From positions 1 through 58,530 of IMG/VR virus record IMGVR_UViG_3300043410_000871: a DNA stretch of 58,530 nt; one strand, 5' to 3'. The stretch comes from a virus. A model generated the notes under the pieces. It ran no database searches, had not been told where the DNA came from, and saw nothing but the letters and a program-made list of their open reading frames with translations. A program made the position numbers and the translations under genes. This document shows, piece by piece, positions 1 to 8,181 of this stretch (its first letter is position 1; each line of letters starts with the position of its first letter).

Positions 1-2103
1 AAATCCACATTCCATTGGAGTTAGTCCACACTCTTCAATAGCATCTTGTAATGTCATTGTTCTGTGACCAAAATCTAATTTTGTACTTAATTGTGCGCCA
101 CACTCTTTGGCTAAGATCAATCGTGCCTTAATTCTAGAGAATGGGCTCATTTCACCTTCAGCAATTGGTGATGGAGGAGGTTCAATAGCAGGTGGAGGCA
201 TTTCGCCAGCTTCTGGTGCTGGAGGAACTGGGCCACCTGGTGCTGGAGGCATTGCGCCAGCTTCTGGAGGAACTGCGGCTGCATCAGGTGTAGGTGCAGG
301 TGGAGGTGGAGCAACTGGTTCTGGTGCTGGAGGCGGAGCAGCTGGTTCTTCACCACCTGTTTCGCCTTCACCAAATGTCAATTGCATTGCAACTGCTGGA
401 TCTCTTTCCTGAACATACTTCTGGATTAATACACGGATATCTAAATCTGGATCAACTTGATCTAATGACTGGATAAACTCTGGGTCATCAATAATGCCTT
501 TTAGGCTTAACTTAGCATTGATTTCGTTATTTCCACCCTTAAGGTCAGACGCCAATAACTTGTTTAACTTGTTAATAGCAGTTTGCTGAACTTCTTTGTT
601 CAAGCTGAACAATGTATCAGTACCGTTTTGTGATTCTTCGCTCTCAACGATGCTGTTGATGAAGTCTTCAAATTGATCTTCAGCCATTGAGTTTTTCTTA
701 CTCATTTTATAAATGGCAGTATGTACACCCTTCAATCTCTTGTGTGCTTTTTTCTCACCTGGGTGATTGTAATCAATGTCATCATTTCTACCAATCTGTA
801 CACCTGTATCCAAGCCTGCCTTGTGCATGTGTCCAGCTGCATCGTATGCGCCTTTCTGTGCATAACTTGATAGTGTATCTTTGCTCAATTCATCAAGCTG
901 GTCATCTGTTTTGTACTTACGGAAGTTTTCACTTCCTTTCTTGTGTGCCAATCCCTGCGTACGATAAGCAGCTTTGGTTACACCAGATTCACGGCCTTTG
1001 TTTACAGTGCGTTCACCGTCACGGTCGTCATCACCCTTATGCGTTGCTTTGCTAACGTAAGAGTTTAGTGTATCTTTGCTCAACTCAGACAACATGTCCT
1101 CTGGACCCAATTCTTTAACTGGGATTTCTGATTCATCAACTAACTTGAAGATATATGGGAACGCTGTCTTTAAATCTTCGTTAAATGTGCGGACTGTTAA
1201 ACGGTCAATCCAGTCATCCATAATAGATTCTGGAATTTCTTGTGATACTGGTTCTTCAAAAGACTCAGCAAATGACTCATAGTAAGACTTGCGTTGTAGC
1301 TTTTGAACTTGATCTTTAATTTGGTCAATACGTTCCATGACCTTGCCATGGATATCACCCATTGCTTCTGCAAGGGCTTCATTACGTCCAACGTAACCTT
1401 TAAACTTACGTAGCTGTGCCATTTCCTCTGACAACCCAGTAATATGCTTACCAATTGGGTCATATGGATTACCGCCATGCTTTAAGTGTTCTGCTAAAGC
1501 GCGAGCACCATTTAAGTGCTTGTATGGGTATTTGAAACGCTCACCATCTGCGTTTTCAATATAGATGCTTTCAATGTGTAATGTGCGGCCAGCAGCTAAC
1601 TCTGTATTAACTGGTTGTGAGTGCTTGACAATTAAGCGAGCTTCACCCAAGTCTTGGTAGCTAATCTTTGCTGTGCCATAAAATTTACTTTCCATCACTG
1701 GTGCTACTGGTGGCATGATTGTTTCTTCCTTGCGCTTTGCTTGGAACTCATAGTCACGTTTATCTAAGTTACTTTTTTCCAAGTTGATGATTTTAAAATC
1801 TAATGTTCTTTTGTTGGCGAATCTACCCATACTACGGATAAACTTAAAAACGCCAGGGACATCACTATCAACTAAATCGCCACCCACTTGTACAACGATG
1901 CCATCATCGTCATCCAAGGTAACTGTGATTGTTCCAAGAACTCTCCCAGCTTCTTTATATGGGAATTCAAAGAAACGTGCTTTCGGAATGTCCTCTTTCT
2001 TAGATAGAACTTCACCGGATTCGTCACCGATCTTCACATCTGGAAAGCGTGTTTCTAGCTTTCCATACACTTCTAATGCGATATTGTCTAAATTAATGTC
2101 CAT
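1..2103 (-). CDS. Large uncharacterised late protein, truncated by the window edge
   Basis: An open frame of 701 codons begins at the ATG at 2103 and runs off the left edge without a stop, so the C-terminus is missing. The start lies 10 bases after the terminase stop. The first 300 residues look globular. Near residues 339-350 and 401-412 there are two copies of a short motif of the type ELSKDTLxSYxxKA, which recurs in the gene at 3775-4599. At about residues 570-650 there is a strongly proline/alanine-rich linker (PPAPEP-type repeats), followed by a short cysteine-containing tail that continues past the edge. I do not recognise a functional family. Position next to the terminase and the low-complexity linker suggest a virion or head-assembly protein, but this is inference only. 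No Shine-Dalgarno is visible; a GATAAATA box ends 4 bases before the ATG. Confidence 0.8.
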   Translation of the reverse strand, partial: MDINLDNIALEVYGKLETRFPDVKIGDESGEVLSKKEDIPKARFFEFPYKEAGRVLGTITVTLDDDDGIVVQVGGDLVDSDVPGVFKFIRSMGRFANKRTLDFKIINLEKSNLDKRDYEFQAKRKEETIMPPVAPVMESKFYGTAKISYQDLGEARLIVKHSQPVNTELAAGRTLHIESIYIENADGERFKYPYKHLNGARALAEHLKHGGNPYDPIGKHITGLSEEMAQLRKFKGYVGRNEALAEAMGDIHGKVMERIDQIKDQVQKLQRKSYYESFAESFEEPVSQEIPESIMDDWIDRLTVRTFNEDLKTAFPYIFKLVDESEIPVKELGPEDMLSELSKDTLNSYVSKATHKGDDDRDGERTVNKGRESGVTKAAYRTQGLAHKKGSENFRKYKTDDQLDELSKDTLSSYAQKGAYDAAGHMHKAGLDTGVQIGRNDDIDYNHPGEKKAHKRLKGVHTAIYKMSKKNSMAEDQFEDFINSIVESEESQNGTDTLFSLNKEVQQTAINKLNKLLASDLKGGNNEINAKLSLKGIIDDPEFIQSLDQVDPDLDIRVLIQKYVQERDPAVAMQLTFGEGETGGEEPAAPPPAPEPVAPPPPAPTPDAAAVPPEAGAMPPAPGGPVPPAPEAGEMPPPAIEPPPSPIAEGEMSPFSRIKARLILAKECGAQLSTKLDFGHRTMTLQDAIEECGLTPMECGF

Positions 2104-2107
2104 GTTA

Positions 2108-2115
2108 TATTTATC
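2108..2115 (-). promoter_or_regulatory. Late-promoter-like box GATAAATA
   Basis: The minus strand reads GATAAATA, one mismatch from the T4 late box TATAAATA, ending 4 bases before the ATG at 2103. It overlaps the terminase stop codon. With T4 spacing the transcript would start on or beside the ATG. Chance occurrence in AT-rich DNA is possible. Confidence 0.35.
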
Positions 2116-3715
2116 AAATGCCAGAAGATATGAATATAGGTAAGGGTGGTTCCCAATTCTCATCTTCGCCCCAGTCTGTACCCACTTTTAAGTATTCAAA
2201 TACTGACGGGTCCCATTCTGCTAAAATCACGCTCATACGTACGATTAAAAGCAAACTAGACACTAAGTCGTCATGTAAACCCACTTTGGCTTTATAAGTT
2301 GTACCCGCGGCAATGAAGCCCTTTAGTTCACTCAATAATGGGCGACTATGAATCTTCATCTTGTCTTCTTCAATCATGTACTTCATTTTAGCACATGCTG
2401 AAATCTTATTACCAAAGGTGGTGTTGAAACCCTTGCGGAACTTCTTAACGTGTCCCTTGCGAAGTGGCTCACTTAGGAACAATCCAGGGAATGTTTCTTC
2501 ACCCAAGTTCTCAATAACTACTAGGGCACTCTCACCAACTGTGTTGTTTTCGACTGACCAATAAATTTGGTTGTAGTTTTCTTCACCAATTTCTTCTTGT
2601 ATGTATTTTAGAATATCTCTGAGAATTTTAACCTGTTGTTGGACTGGAGTAACGTTATGATGCCATTCTGCAACTTGTTCAAACGATGGAAGCTCAAATA
2701 CTTGAATAGCACCATAGTCACCACCAGTACCCAAACTAGGATCAAGCGATGCTATGTATGTTAACCCAGCAACTGGTTTCTTATACCAACGCACTTCGCC
2801 CATCTTAAATGCTGGTTCTTTACCAACAAGCTCTGCTAACTTAATACTATGGATGAGCGTTTCGTCATATACCAAGAATTCACAATTGTATTCTCGGCGG
2901 AACTTCTCTTCCCCAATACGTCCCATTTCAACTTCTTTCCACTTATCATCGCGGTCAGGGTGTTCCCACCAATCTGCTTTGTATCCGTGGAATCCGTTAC
3001 GCCCAGTGCCATCAGTCTTCTCATTACCAAATGAGTCAAATTTGTCTTGAGCTTCTTTCCAAATAGTAGCAAATGTGTCTTCGTCACTGTTTGGTGTTGA
3101 TGTAATAATTGCTCGTCCACCAGTTGCTAGTGTTGGTGATATTGACGTCCAAAATTCTTCAGCAATATTAGGTTGCACAAATGCGAACTCATCGCAGTAT
3201 AGAAGTGATATGGACATACCACGACCAGTGTTGCCAGTAGTTGTAGCAGAAACGATACGAGATCCGTTATCAAATTCAATACTCCCTTTGTTATAGCTTA
3301 CGACACCTGCTCGTAAGAAGTCAGGACATAATTCATAAGCGTAACGAATACGCTGCATAATTTCCTGAGAACCTGTATACTTGTGGGCAGCAACTAGAAT
3401 AGTTTGGTCTGGATGGAACATCGCAAACCACAACAAATAACCTGCTGCACAAGTTGTTTTGCCACTTTGACGTGGCATCATGTTAATGTTAAAACGATAA
3501 TCGTGATAACTTGCTAATAACCTTTCTTGATACTCAAAAGGTTCAAACAACACCTTCCCTTTAACAGGGTGTTGAATAAAGAAGAAGTTCTTGACAAAAT
3601 GCTCGTAACCACGAGCTGGGTCCGAACAAGCAACCATGTGCTGGATCTTTTCCTCAGTCCATTCTTCTTTGATATGCGCCTTTTTCGTTAAGACGCCGTC
3701 TAATGATTTTGCCAT
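2114..3715 (-). CDS. gp17: Terminase large subunit (gp17-like packaging ATPase/nuclease)
   Basis: This is the motor that pumps DNA into the prohead and cuts the concatemer. The 533-residue product has the expected two domains. In the ATPase half, a Walker A segment PRQSGKTT lies at residues 81-88, a Walker B segment LLYCDE at 171-176 with D175/E176, and a coupling motif TSTPN near 205-209. In the C-terminal RNase H-like nuclease half, SLDPS near 324-328 provides the first acidic metal ligand (D325), followed by VENN and HDDL segments that carry further acidic residues. Length is close to aquatic T4-like relatives and shorter than T4 gp17 (610). The gene follows a strong terminator and has a TTAAATAA box just before its ATG without a visible Shine-Dalgarno. 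Identification is firm. Confidence 0.97.
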   Translation of the reverse strand: MAKSLDGVLTKKAHIKEEWTEEKIQHMVACSDPARGYEHFVKNFFFIQHPVKGKVLFEPFEYQERLLASYHDYRFNINMMPRQSGKTTCAAGYLLWFAMFHPDQTILVAAHKYTGSQEIMQRIRYAYELCPDFLRAGVVSYNKGSIEFDNGSRIVSATTTGNTGRGMSISLLYCDEFAFVQPNIAEEFWTSISPTLATGGRAIITSTPNSDEDTFATIWKEAQDKFDSFGNEKTDGTGRNGFHGYKADWWEHPDRDDKWKEVEMGRIGEEKFRREYNCEFLVYDETLIHSIKLAELVGKEPAFKMGEVRWYKKPVAGLTYIASLDPSLGTGGDYGAIQVFELPSFEQVAEWHHNVTPVQQQVKILRDILKYIQEEIGEENYNQIYWSVENNTVGESALVVIENLGEETFPGLFLSEPLRKGHVKKFRKGFNTTFGNKISACAKMKYMIEEDKMKIHSRPLLSELKGFIAAGTTYKAKVGLHDDLVSSLLLIVRMSVILAEWDPSVFEYLKVGTDWGEDENWEPPLPIFISSGI

Positions 3716-3719
3716 ACTA

Positions 3720-3727
3720 TTATTTAA
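3720..3727 (-). promoter_or_regulatory. Late-promoter-like box upstream of terminase
   Basis: The minus strand reads TTAAATAA between the terminator hairpin at 3733-3755 and the terminase ATG at 3715. The TAAATA core ends 5 bases before the ATG. A promoter is expected here because the preceding hairpin should stop read-through. Confidence 0.4.
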
Positions 3728-3732
3728 GATGA

Positions 3733-3755
3733 AAAACCGGGCAACGCCCGGTTTT
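3733..3755 (-). terminator. Intrinsic terminator after the 3775-4599 gene
   Basis: A perfect GC-rich stem (ACCGGGC / GCCCGGT) with a 3-base loop is flanked by A and T runs, so on the minus strand it ends in a T tract. It lies between the gene ending at 3775 and the terminase start. Because both flanks are A/T-rich it could also work on the plus strand. Confidence 0.85.
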
Positions 3756-3774
3756 CGGTGATTTTTACACCATT

Positions 3775-4599
3775 TTACTTACGCATTTTGCGTATCATTG
3801 CATTTGCTTCTTTTAATGACATTTTGTCAACAGCTTTTTCGATGCCATGTTGACGCTTCCATGCCTTCTTATCATTGTCAAGACCCTTGCGCTTTTGACC
3901 AAAATCAGCCCCAGCAACAAATGCCTTGTCATTCATGTCAGCAGCCGCTTTTTTAGTATATGAAGCTAATGTACCTTTGCTCAATTCATCCAATTGGCGT
4001 GACTTTACATCAGCATACAATGCAGCCAAAGCTTCTTGCATTGGGTTCTCACCACCGTTTACTTTACGTGGATGAGCTTGACCCTTGCTGAACATATCGT
4101 TACCTGTTTGTGTAACTGCTGCAACTGGCATAACTTCTGGACCAGCATCGCCTTGTGCTGCATTACCAAACTCTTCACCAACTGACTCGTCACCCATTAA
4201 TGGAACTTCGTCACCATGAACTGCGGCACCCTTACCCTGTAAGTGATTAACAAGTGCGATCAAGTCTTTCATTGATAACTGGACGTTACCTTCGCCACCG
4301 CATTCTTCAATTGATTCATCAGCAGCACCTGCACCGCCTTGAACTTCACTATTTTGTGGTGCAACGTCGGATACTGGTTCAGTTGCTTCTTCCTCAATAC
4401 TTTCATCAGTGCGGCCAGAATTCTTAGCCAAGTTGTCTTTGTGACTAATCTTGCCCTCTTTTTCTTCAGCATCCAAATCTTTCTTAGTAACTTTCCAGTC
4501 ACCACCTTGTGCTTTGCGTTGTACTGCTGGGATGTCGCTCTTCTTAGCACTCTCTTCAAGAGCTGCTAACTTTGCTAATAAATCGTGTAAATTACTCAT
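3775..4599 (-). CDS. Uncharacterised acidic/low-complexity late protein
   Basis: The 274-residue product is hydrophilic, rich in Glu, Asp, Ala and Lys, and has no membrane segment or signal peptide. Residues 1-90 and 105-160 look disordered and acidic (ESIEEE, ESIEEC). Near residues 200-215 it carries LDELSKGTLASYTKKAA, the same short motif found twice in the protein starting at 2103. The C-terminal 60 residues are basic. Its start ATG has a Shine-Dalgarno (AGGA) and lies one base after the stop of the upstream gene, so the two are probably co-translated; a strong terminator follows. I do not recognise a family. A head core or internal virion protein would fit the composition, but that is inference. 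Confidence 0.75.
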   Translation of the reverse strand: MSNLHDLLAKLAALEESAKKSDIPAVQRKAQGGDWKVTKKDLDAEEKEGKISHKDNLAKNSGRTDESIEEEATEPVSDVAPQNSEVQGGAGAADESIEECGGEGNVQLSMKDLIALVNHLQGKGAAVHGDEVPLMGDESVGEEFGNAAQGDAGPEVMPVAAVTQTGNDMFSKGQAHPRKVNGGENPMQEALAALYADVKSRQLDELSKGTLASYTKKAAADMNDKAFVAGADFGQKRKGLDNDKKAWKRQHGIEKAVDKMSLKEANAMIRKMRK

Positions 4600-4600
4600 A

Positions 4601-5218
4601 TTATCTTCCTTTCATTGGATCAGGAAGTTTAATCTTTTTAGAACCAATTGCGCTGGTTGCTCCTGATTTTTCTGCAGCCATATCTGCTTGCTTCTCAACT
4701 GGCGCTTTCTTGGCTAGCAATTCATCATTAAATCCTGTGACTGCTTCGCCAGTATGCTTTTCTTTGCCTAACTCTTTTAAGAAGTTCATCATATGCTTCT
4801 CACCAACCAATCCTTGGTCGTTAGATTTTTCATACTCAGTACCTAACAATGCCTTGCCAGATTTTACATCGTTGGCATGGTTGATATTGTATTCTTCTTG
4901 TTCAGCAAGTGTGCGTACGATTAGGTTAGAAGGTGCAAGTTTTGAGCACTCTGATACTAAACTTTGTACTTGTAAAGATGTCACTGGATAGCTAGTTGTA
5001 ACGTCAAATACAGTTATTTCAACGTGCTTTAGTGATGGGAATTCTTCTTGAGTTTCTTGAATTGGCGTACTCTTGCCTGCTGAGCAGCTTTCCACTTTAT
5101 ATGGAGAAAGTGCGTTCTTGATGTGTCCAACCATGTCCTTAGGGCATTGGCCAGCAACTTTAATCTTGAACTCGTATACTTTCTTGCTCTCAGTTAAGTA
5201 TTCTTTAAATGATTTCAT
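4601..5218 (-). CDS. Uncharacterised late protein with capsid-targeting-like N-terminus
   Basis: The 205-residue product begins MKSFKEYLTES. This resembles the capsid-targeting sequence of T4 internal proteins (MKTYQEFIAE in IPIII), including an L-x-E tripeptide at residues 8-10, the type of site cut by the T4 prohead protease gp21. The rest is soluble, with a mixed alpha/beta segment to about residue 110 and a charged C-terminal tail (EKSGATSAIGSKK). I infer that the protein, or its N-terminus, is packaged into the prohead and processed. It lies between the two terminase genes' neighbours and is followed one base later by another late gene. The rest of the protein matches no family I recognise. 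Confidence 0.75.
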   Translation of the reverse strand: MKSFKEYLTESKKVYEFKIKVAGQCPKDMVGHIKNALSPYKVESCSAGKSTPIQETQEEFPSLKHVEITVFDVTTSYPVTSLQVQSLVSECSKLAPSNLIVRTLAEQEEYNINHANDVKSGKALLGTEYEKSNDQGLVGEKHMMNFLKELGKEKHTGEAVTGFNDELLAKKAPVEKQADMAAEKSGATSAIGSKKIKLPDPMKGR

Positions 5219-5236
5219 AATATGATCCTGATACTA

Positions 5237-5244
5237 TATTTATT
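5237..5244 (-). promoter_or_regulatory. Late-promoter-like box AATAAATA
   Basis: The minus strand reads AATAAATA across the small terminase stop codon, 18 bases before the ATG at 5218, with a Shine-Dalgarno-like AGGATC between. The spacing suits a conventional late promoter with a short leader. Confidence 0.3.
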
Positions 5245-5725
5245 TCATATTCCTGATTTTTTCCAACAAGCTATTGCGATCTGCAACAATAACCCCTTCA
5301 CCAGCAATATTGATACCACGATCTTCGCCACCCGCAGCATCTTGATCCAACTTTTGCTTTTTAAGCTGAAGTTCAATCATTTTTAACTTTTTATCTAGCT
5401 TTGCAGTTTTGGCATTAATTGCATTGCCCAGCATACTTGCAGCAACTTCGAACAAACGGCCACTGTATCTAGCCTCTACGTTCATACCCAAGTCCATGAT
5501 GTCATCATATGCGTCCGTTGCTTTTTTAGCAAGATCGTCTAGCTCTTGGTCGCCCAAATCACCAAGCCCTTTTACTGCTGGTAACGCTGCTGCAATCTTG
5601 TCAAACTCACTAATATCTCTAAGCAAAGGCTCAGGGACAGGAGGACGCTCTTGCTTCTTCTCTTCCTGCTTAACAATCTTCTTGCTTTCAGGTAAATTGA
5701 GGATTTCTTCAAGTTTTTTAGTCAT
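5240..5725 (-). CDS. gp16: Terminase small subunit (gp16-like)
   Basis: Predicted small packaging subunit that recognises DNA and stimulates the large subunit. The 161-residue product has the family pattern: a charged, proline-containing N-terminal tail (about 1-35), then a long helical coiled-coil centre (about 40-135) with segments such as DAYDDIMDLGMNVE and AASMLGNAINAKTAKLDKKL, and a short C-terminal tail. Length is near that of T4 gp16 (164). The start is supported by an AAGGAT Shine-Dalgarno. It lies in a run of head and packaging genes between gp4 and gp17, which supports the call. No sequence motif is decisive, so the identification rests on pattern, length and context. Confidence 0.82.
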   Translation of the reverse strand: MTKKLEEILNLPESKKIVKQEEKKQERPPVPEPLLRDISEFDKIAAALPAVKGLGDLGDQELDDLAKKATDAYDDIMDLGMNVEARYSGRLFEVAASMLGNAINAKTAKLDKKLKMIELQLKKQKLDQDAAGGEDRGINIAGEGVIVADRNSLLEKIRNMK

Positions 5726-5739
5726 AGTATTACTTATCC

Positions 5740-6171
5740 TTACGTCTGACTAAAGATGTCGTTTTCGTTGAGGATTCTAAACTTGATGCCCTGTTGTCTA
5801 CACCATAATGTAGCTGCCGCCCACTTTGCTTGATTCTTTACAAACTGGGCTTGATTATATTTGTTCTTGCCTACGCGCTCTAGCAATGTTTGGCTAGCTG
5901 GCTTAATCTCAACTAGCTCAACGTGCATTTTGCCAAACTTGTCAGCATATTGAATAAAGAAGTCTGGAACGTATACTGTGCTGCGGTTTGTTAATGGGTC
6001 ACGATACGGAATTTGGATGGCTTCACTAGCCCACTTTTGGACACTAGCATTAGTATCGCAGAAGTTCATAAAGCTCCATTCCCAACTGGATCTGTACAAA
6101 GGCTGTTTAGTACCCACATACTTCTGTGGGTTCTTCATAGTGAACTTGCCCTTTGCGAACTTGCCAGCCAT
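5740..6171 (-). CDS. gp4: Head completion nuclease (gp4/gp50-like)
   Basis: Finishes the filled head before tail joining. The 143-residue product has the family hallmarks: KNPQKYVG near 13-20, YRSSWEWSFM near 26-35, an IPYRDP segment, VPDFF near 68-72 and VEIKP near 86-90. The E/D...D...ExK pattern (D70, E88, K90) matches the restriction-endonuclease-like fold known for the T4 homologue. Length is close to T4 gp4 (150). It starts one base after the upstream stop and has no clear Shine-Dalgarno, which suggests translational coupling. Confidence 0.92.
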   Translation of the reverse strand: MAGKFAKGKFTMKNPQKYVGTKQPLYRSSWEWSFMNFCDTNASVQKWASEAIQIPYRDPLTNRSTVYVPDFFIQYADKFGKMHVELVEIKPASQTLLERVGKNKYNQAQFVKNQAKWAAATLWCRQQGIKFRILNENDIFSQT

Positions 6172-6172
6172 A

Positions 6173-6529
6173 TTAAACTAGGATGTTACGTGCTTCGAAA
6201 GTGTTAGTTACAATCTCAACTCTGTAGCCCAACAAGCTAGTATTTTCTCTGCTTGCGTTGAGCACTTGCACGACTACTTGGCTTAACTGAACATCAGTTA
6301 GCCCTTTAAGTTTGTCCAGTAATGAAAAAACTGGAACATTGTCTTGACGAGCCTGATTTAAAAGTACAATGGCTGTGCTACTTGCACTGTTTGTATCAAA
6401 ACCTCGCTTGACAAAGAATCCCACTGTTGCATCAATTTCGGCAGCAGGGAACGTAACTTGATCTTGAAACAAGTTATCGAAAAAACTTTTAACGTTGTAC
6501 GTATTTGATGCTGGTAAATTAGTTGCCAT
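6173..6529 (-). CDS. Small virion-associated protein of aquatic T4-like phages
   Basis: A 118-residue soluble protein, predicted largely helical, with conserved-looking segments such as VGFFVKRGFDTNSASSTA and LLDKLKGLTDVQLSQVV. Small proteins of this type sit at the same place, between a tube-like gene and gp4, in cyanophage-type genomes, where they are annotated as structural. The role is not known to me. It lies 3 bases after the upstream stop and one base before the gp4 start, so it belongs to a tightly coupled operon. A baseplate or neck accessory role is possible but not shown. Confidence 0.7.
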   Translation of the reverse strand: MATNLPASNTYNVKSFFDNLFQDQVTFPAAEIDATVGFFVKRGFDTNSASSTAIVLLNQARQDNVPVFSLLDKLKGLTDVQLSQVVVQVLNASRENTSLLGYRVEIVTNTFEARNILV

Positions 6530-6532
6530 ATA

Positions 6533-7459
6533 TTATTTTGGAAATGCAAACCCTTGTAATCCACTCAATACTGTATTTGCAGCATTTGCTTTATTAGCAA
6601 TAGCTGTGCCTAATGACTGAGTATTCTGAGCAGTATTTATTTGAGTAAGTACTGTATTAAGAATTGATTCAGCATTATTAGCAATACCAGTACTGCTGTT
6701 AAAACTTGGGCCATTTGTAGCAAGCTGACCAGATAACGGACTTGGTGTTGTGTCATAATGTGATGACCCAAAACCCTCTGGGAAATCAGTGTCAACATTA
6801 CCAATTGAATATCCAACACCTTCATAATGGATCTTCATGTCAAAATCGTGAACTTGGTTCTGTGAGTAATCGAGCTTATTGTGATTCCAAGAATTAATTA
6901 AAGGATTCTTTAACTCGTAACAAACATATTCGTGTCTTGCCATTTGATATATCTTAATATAAGAAAAGAATGGCGCAGTGCTGGAGTTATCCAAACCATA
7001 CGGAGTGGTAATAAAATCACTACTGCGTGTTGCAGTGCGCTCGTATGCACCTGGAACATTTGCAGCCATCGAGTCTGCATAGTAGTAACTATAATAATTT
7101 TGCCAAAGTTGGTTAATTAAACCCATGTTATCATCATGGAATTTAATACCAGCTTCTTGATATTTTACTTGAAACTGTACAACCTTTTTGCGGTTGTACT
7201 GGTTTAATGTTTCGGTTTGAATCGAAAAGTTAGGCAAATCAACACTCTTAACTAACATGTTGATCTCGGTACCATATCGTTGTACCAAATCAATAGTTTT
7301 AAGCGCAGCAACGTTTATTCCGAACGCAACGTGGAATAGGAATTTTTGTTTAGGTGCGAGTCTAAACTGATCAACCGTGAACAACTTAGATGCGTGTTGT
7401 GCGTCACGCAACGTGATATTTGGGTCAGATAATAGACTTGATGTGGGTGTGAATGCCAT
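6533..7459 (-). CDS. Tail-tube-like virion protein (gp19/gp54 type fold suspected)
   Basis: The 308-residue product contains LVKSVDLPNFSIQTETLN and YNRKKVVQFQVKYQEAGIKF followed by HDD and a WQNYYSYYYAD segment. This is the pattern of contractile-tail tube and tube-initiator proteins (gp19, gp48, gp54) and matches a structural protein common next to gp19 in aquatic T4-like phages. The C-terminal 80 residues are Ser/Thr/Asn-rich and low in complexity. Length is close to T4 gp54 (320). I infer a role in the tube or in joining tube and baseplate; the exact T4 equivalent is uncertain. It follows the terminator after gp19, has no Shine-Dalgarno, and an AATAAATA box ends 5 bases before the ATG. Confidence 0.7.
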   Translation of the reverse strand: MAFTPTSSLLSDPNITLRDAQHASKLFTVDQFRLAPKQKFLFHVAFGINVAALKTIDLVQRYGTEINMLVKSVDLPNFSIQTETLNQYNRKKVVQFQVKYQEAGIKFHDDNMGLINQLWQNYYSYYYADSMAANVPGAYERTATRSSDFITTPYGLDNSSTAPFFSYIKIYQMARHEYVCYELKNPLINSWNHNKLDYSQNQVHDFDMKIHYEGVGYSIGNVDTDFPEGFGSSHYDTTPSPLSGQLATNGPSFNSSTGIANNAESILNTVLTQINTAQNTQSLGTAIANKANAANTVLSGLQGFAFPK

Positions 7460-7464
7460 AATAT

Positions 7465-7472
7465 TATTTATT
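7465..7472 (-). promoter_or_regulatory. Late-promoter-like box AATAAATA
   Basis: The minus strand reads AATAAATA between the gp19 terminator (7505-7529) and the ATG at 7459, ending 5 bases before the ATG. No Shine-Dalgarno is seen. This is one of five genes with this arrangement. Confidence 0.4.
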
Positions 7473-7504
7473 TAAATAATAATGTGCATACATTATCGGA
7501 AGTC

Positions 7505-7529
7505 AATAAAAAGCCCACCTAAGTGGGCT
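7505..7529 (-). terminator. Intrinsic terminator after gp19
   Basis: A 7-bp stem AGCCCAC / GTGGGCT with a 4-base loop is followed on the minus strand by TTTTATT. It lies 6 bases beyond the tail tube stop codon. Confidence 0.85.
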
Positions 7530-7534
7530 AGTTA

Positions 7535-8167
7535 TTAAGAACCTAATGTACTGTTGCCAGAACCATTGTTTCCAGCACGTTTTACAGTTTGTGATCCAAT
7601 TGTACCACCTGATGTTTGAACAGCGTTATCAAAACGGATGCTCATATCGATCATTGCAGGACCTTGTTCACTGTACTTCAAATCTTGCCAGTTTGTTGAT
7701 TCTAAGTAACAACCATAACATTCCCATGTTTCTAGTACTTGAACGTTTTGGCTAGCGTTACCACCATCCAAGATTTCAATACGTAGAGTGAACTTATAGT
7801 CACCAGCAGATGCTGCTGAACTTTGTTCAAAGAAGTCAAATTGTTTCTGGTTTTGTTCACCAACTAGTTTAGAAACTTGGCCAGTAACATCATCACGTAG
7901 CTTAACGCTAATTGGTTCCCATGCTGGCTTACCAGCATAGTTGATCTTACTGTTATAAATTTCAATAACTTGGTTAGTGTACTTAACTTGTGGACGAGCC
8001 GCTTCTGCTACTTGTTTTGTTAATTCAACAGTGCCTGAAGATACACCAAAGTTTTCGAAACTTAGTCTAAAGCGATACTTTAGTTTGGGCATCAACATAC
8101 CCTGTGAGCTTGAACTCTGGTCCGAAGCTAGGGGTACTGTAAAATTACTTAATGCTGCGATTGCCAT
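7535..8167 (-). CDS. gp19: Tail tube protein (gp19-like)
   Basis: Monomer that stacks to form the inner tail tube through which DNA passes. The 210-residue product has the tube-protein pattern seen in cyanophage-type gp19: LKYRFRLSFENFGV near 29-42, KINYAGKPAWEPISVKLRDD near 74-93, KQFDFFEQSSAASAGDYKFT near 108-127, RIEILDGG, and a C-terminal IDMSIRFDNAVQ. Length is slightly above T4 gp19 (163). It lies directly downstream of sheath gp18, the expected order, with an AGGAGA Shine-Dalgarno, and a strong terminator closes it. The terminator between the abundant tube protein and later genes fits a need for high gp19 output. Confidence 0.9.
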   Translation of the reverse strand: MAIAALSNFTVPLASDQSSSSQGMLMPKLKYRFRLSFENFGVSSGTVELTKQVAEAARPQVKYTNQVIEIYNSKINYAGKPAWEPISVKLRDDVTGQVSKLVGEQNQKQFDFFEQSSAASAGDYKFTLRIEILDGGNASQNVQVLETWECYGCYLESTNWQDLKYSEQGPAMIDMSIRFDNAVQTSGGTIGSQTVKRAGNNGSGNSTLGS

Positions 8168-8181
8168 TTATATTCTCCTAA

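Noticed and set aside
107-412. Plus-strand open frame of 101 codons, Gly/Ala-rich
   Set aside because: It is the antisense of the proline-rich linker in the truncated left-edge gene; repeats in that linker keep other frames open.
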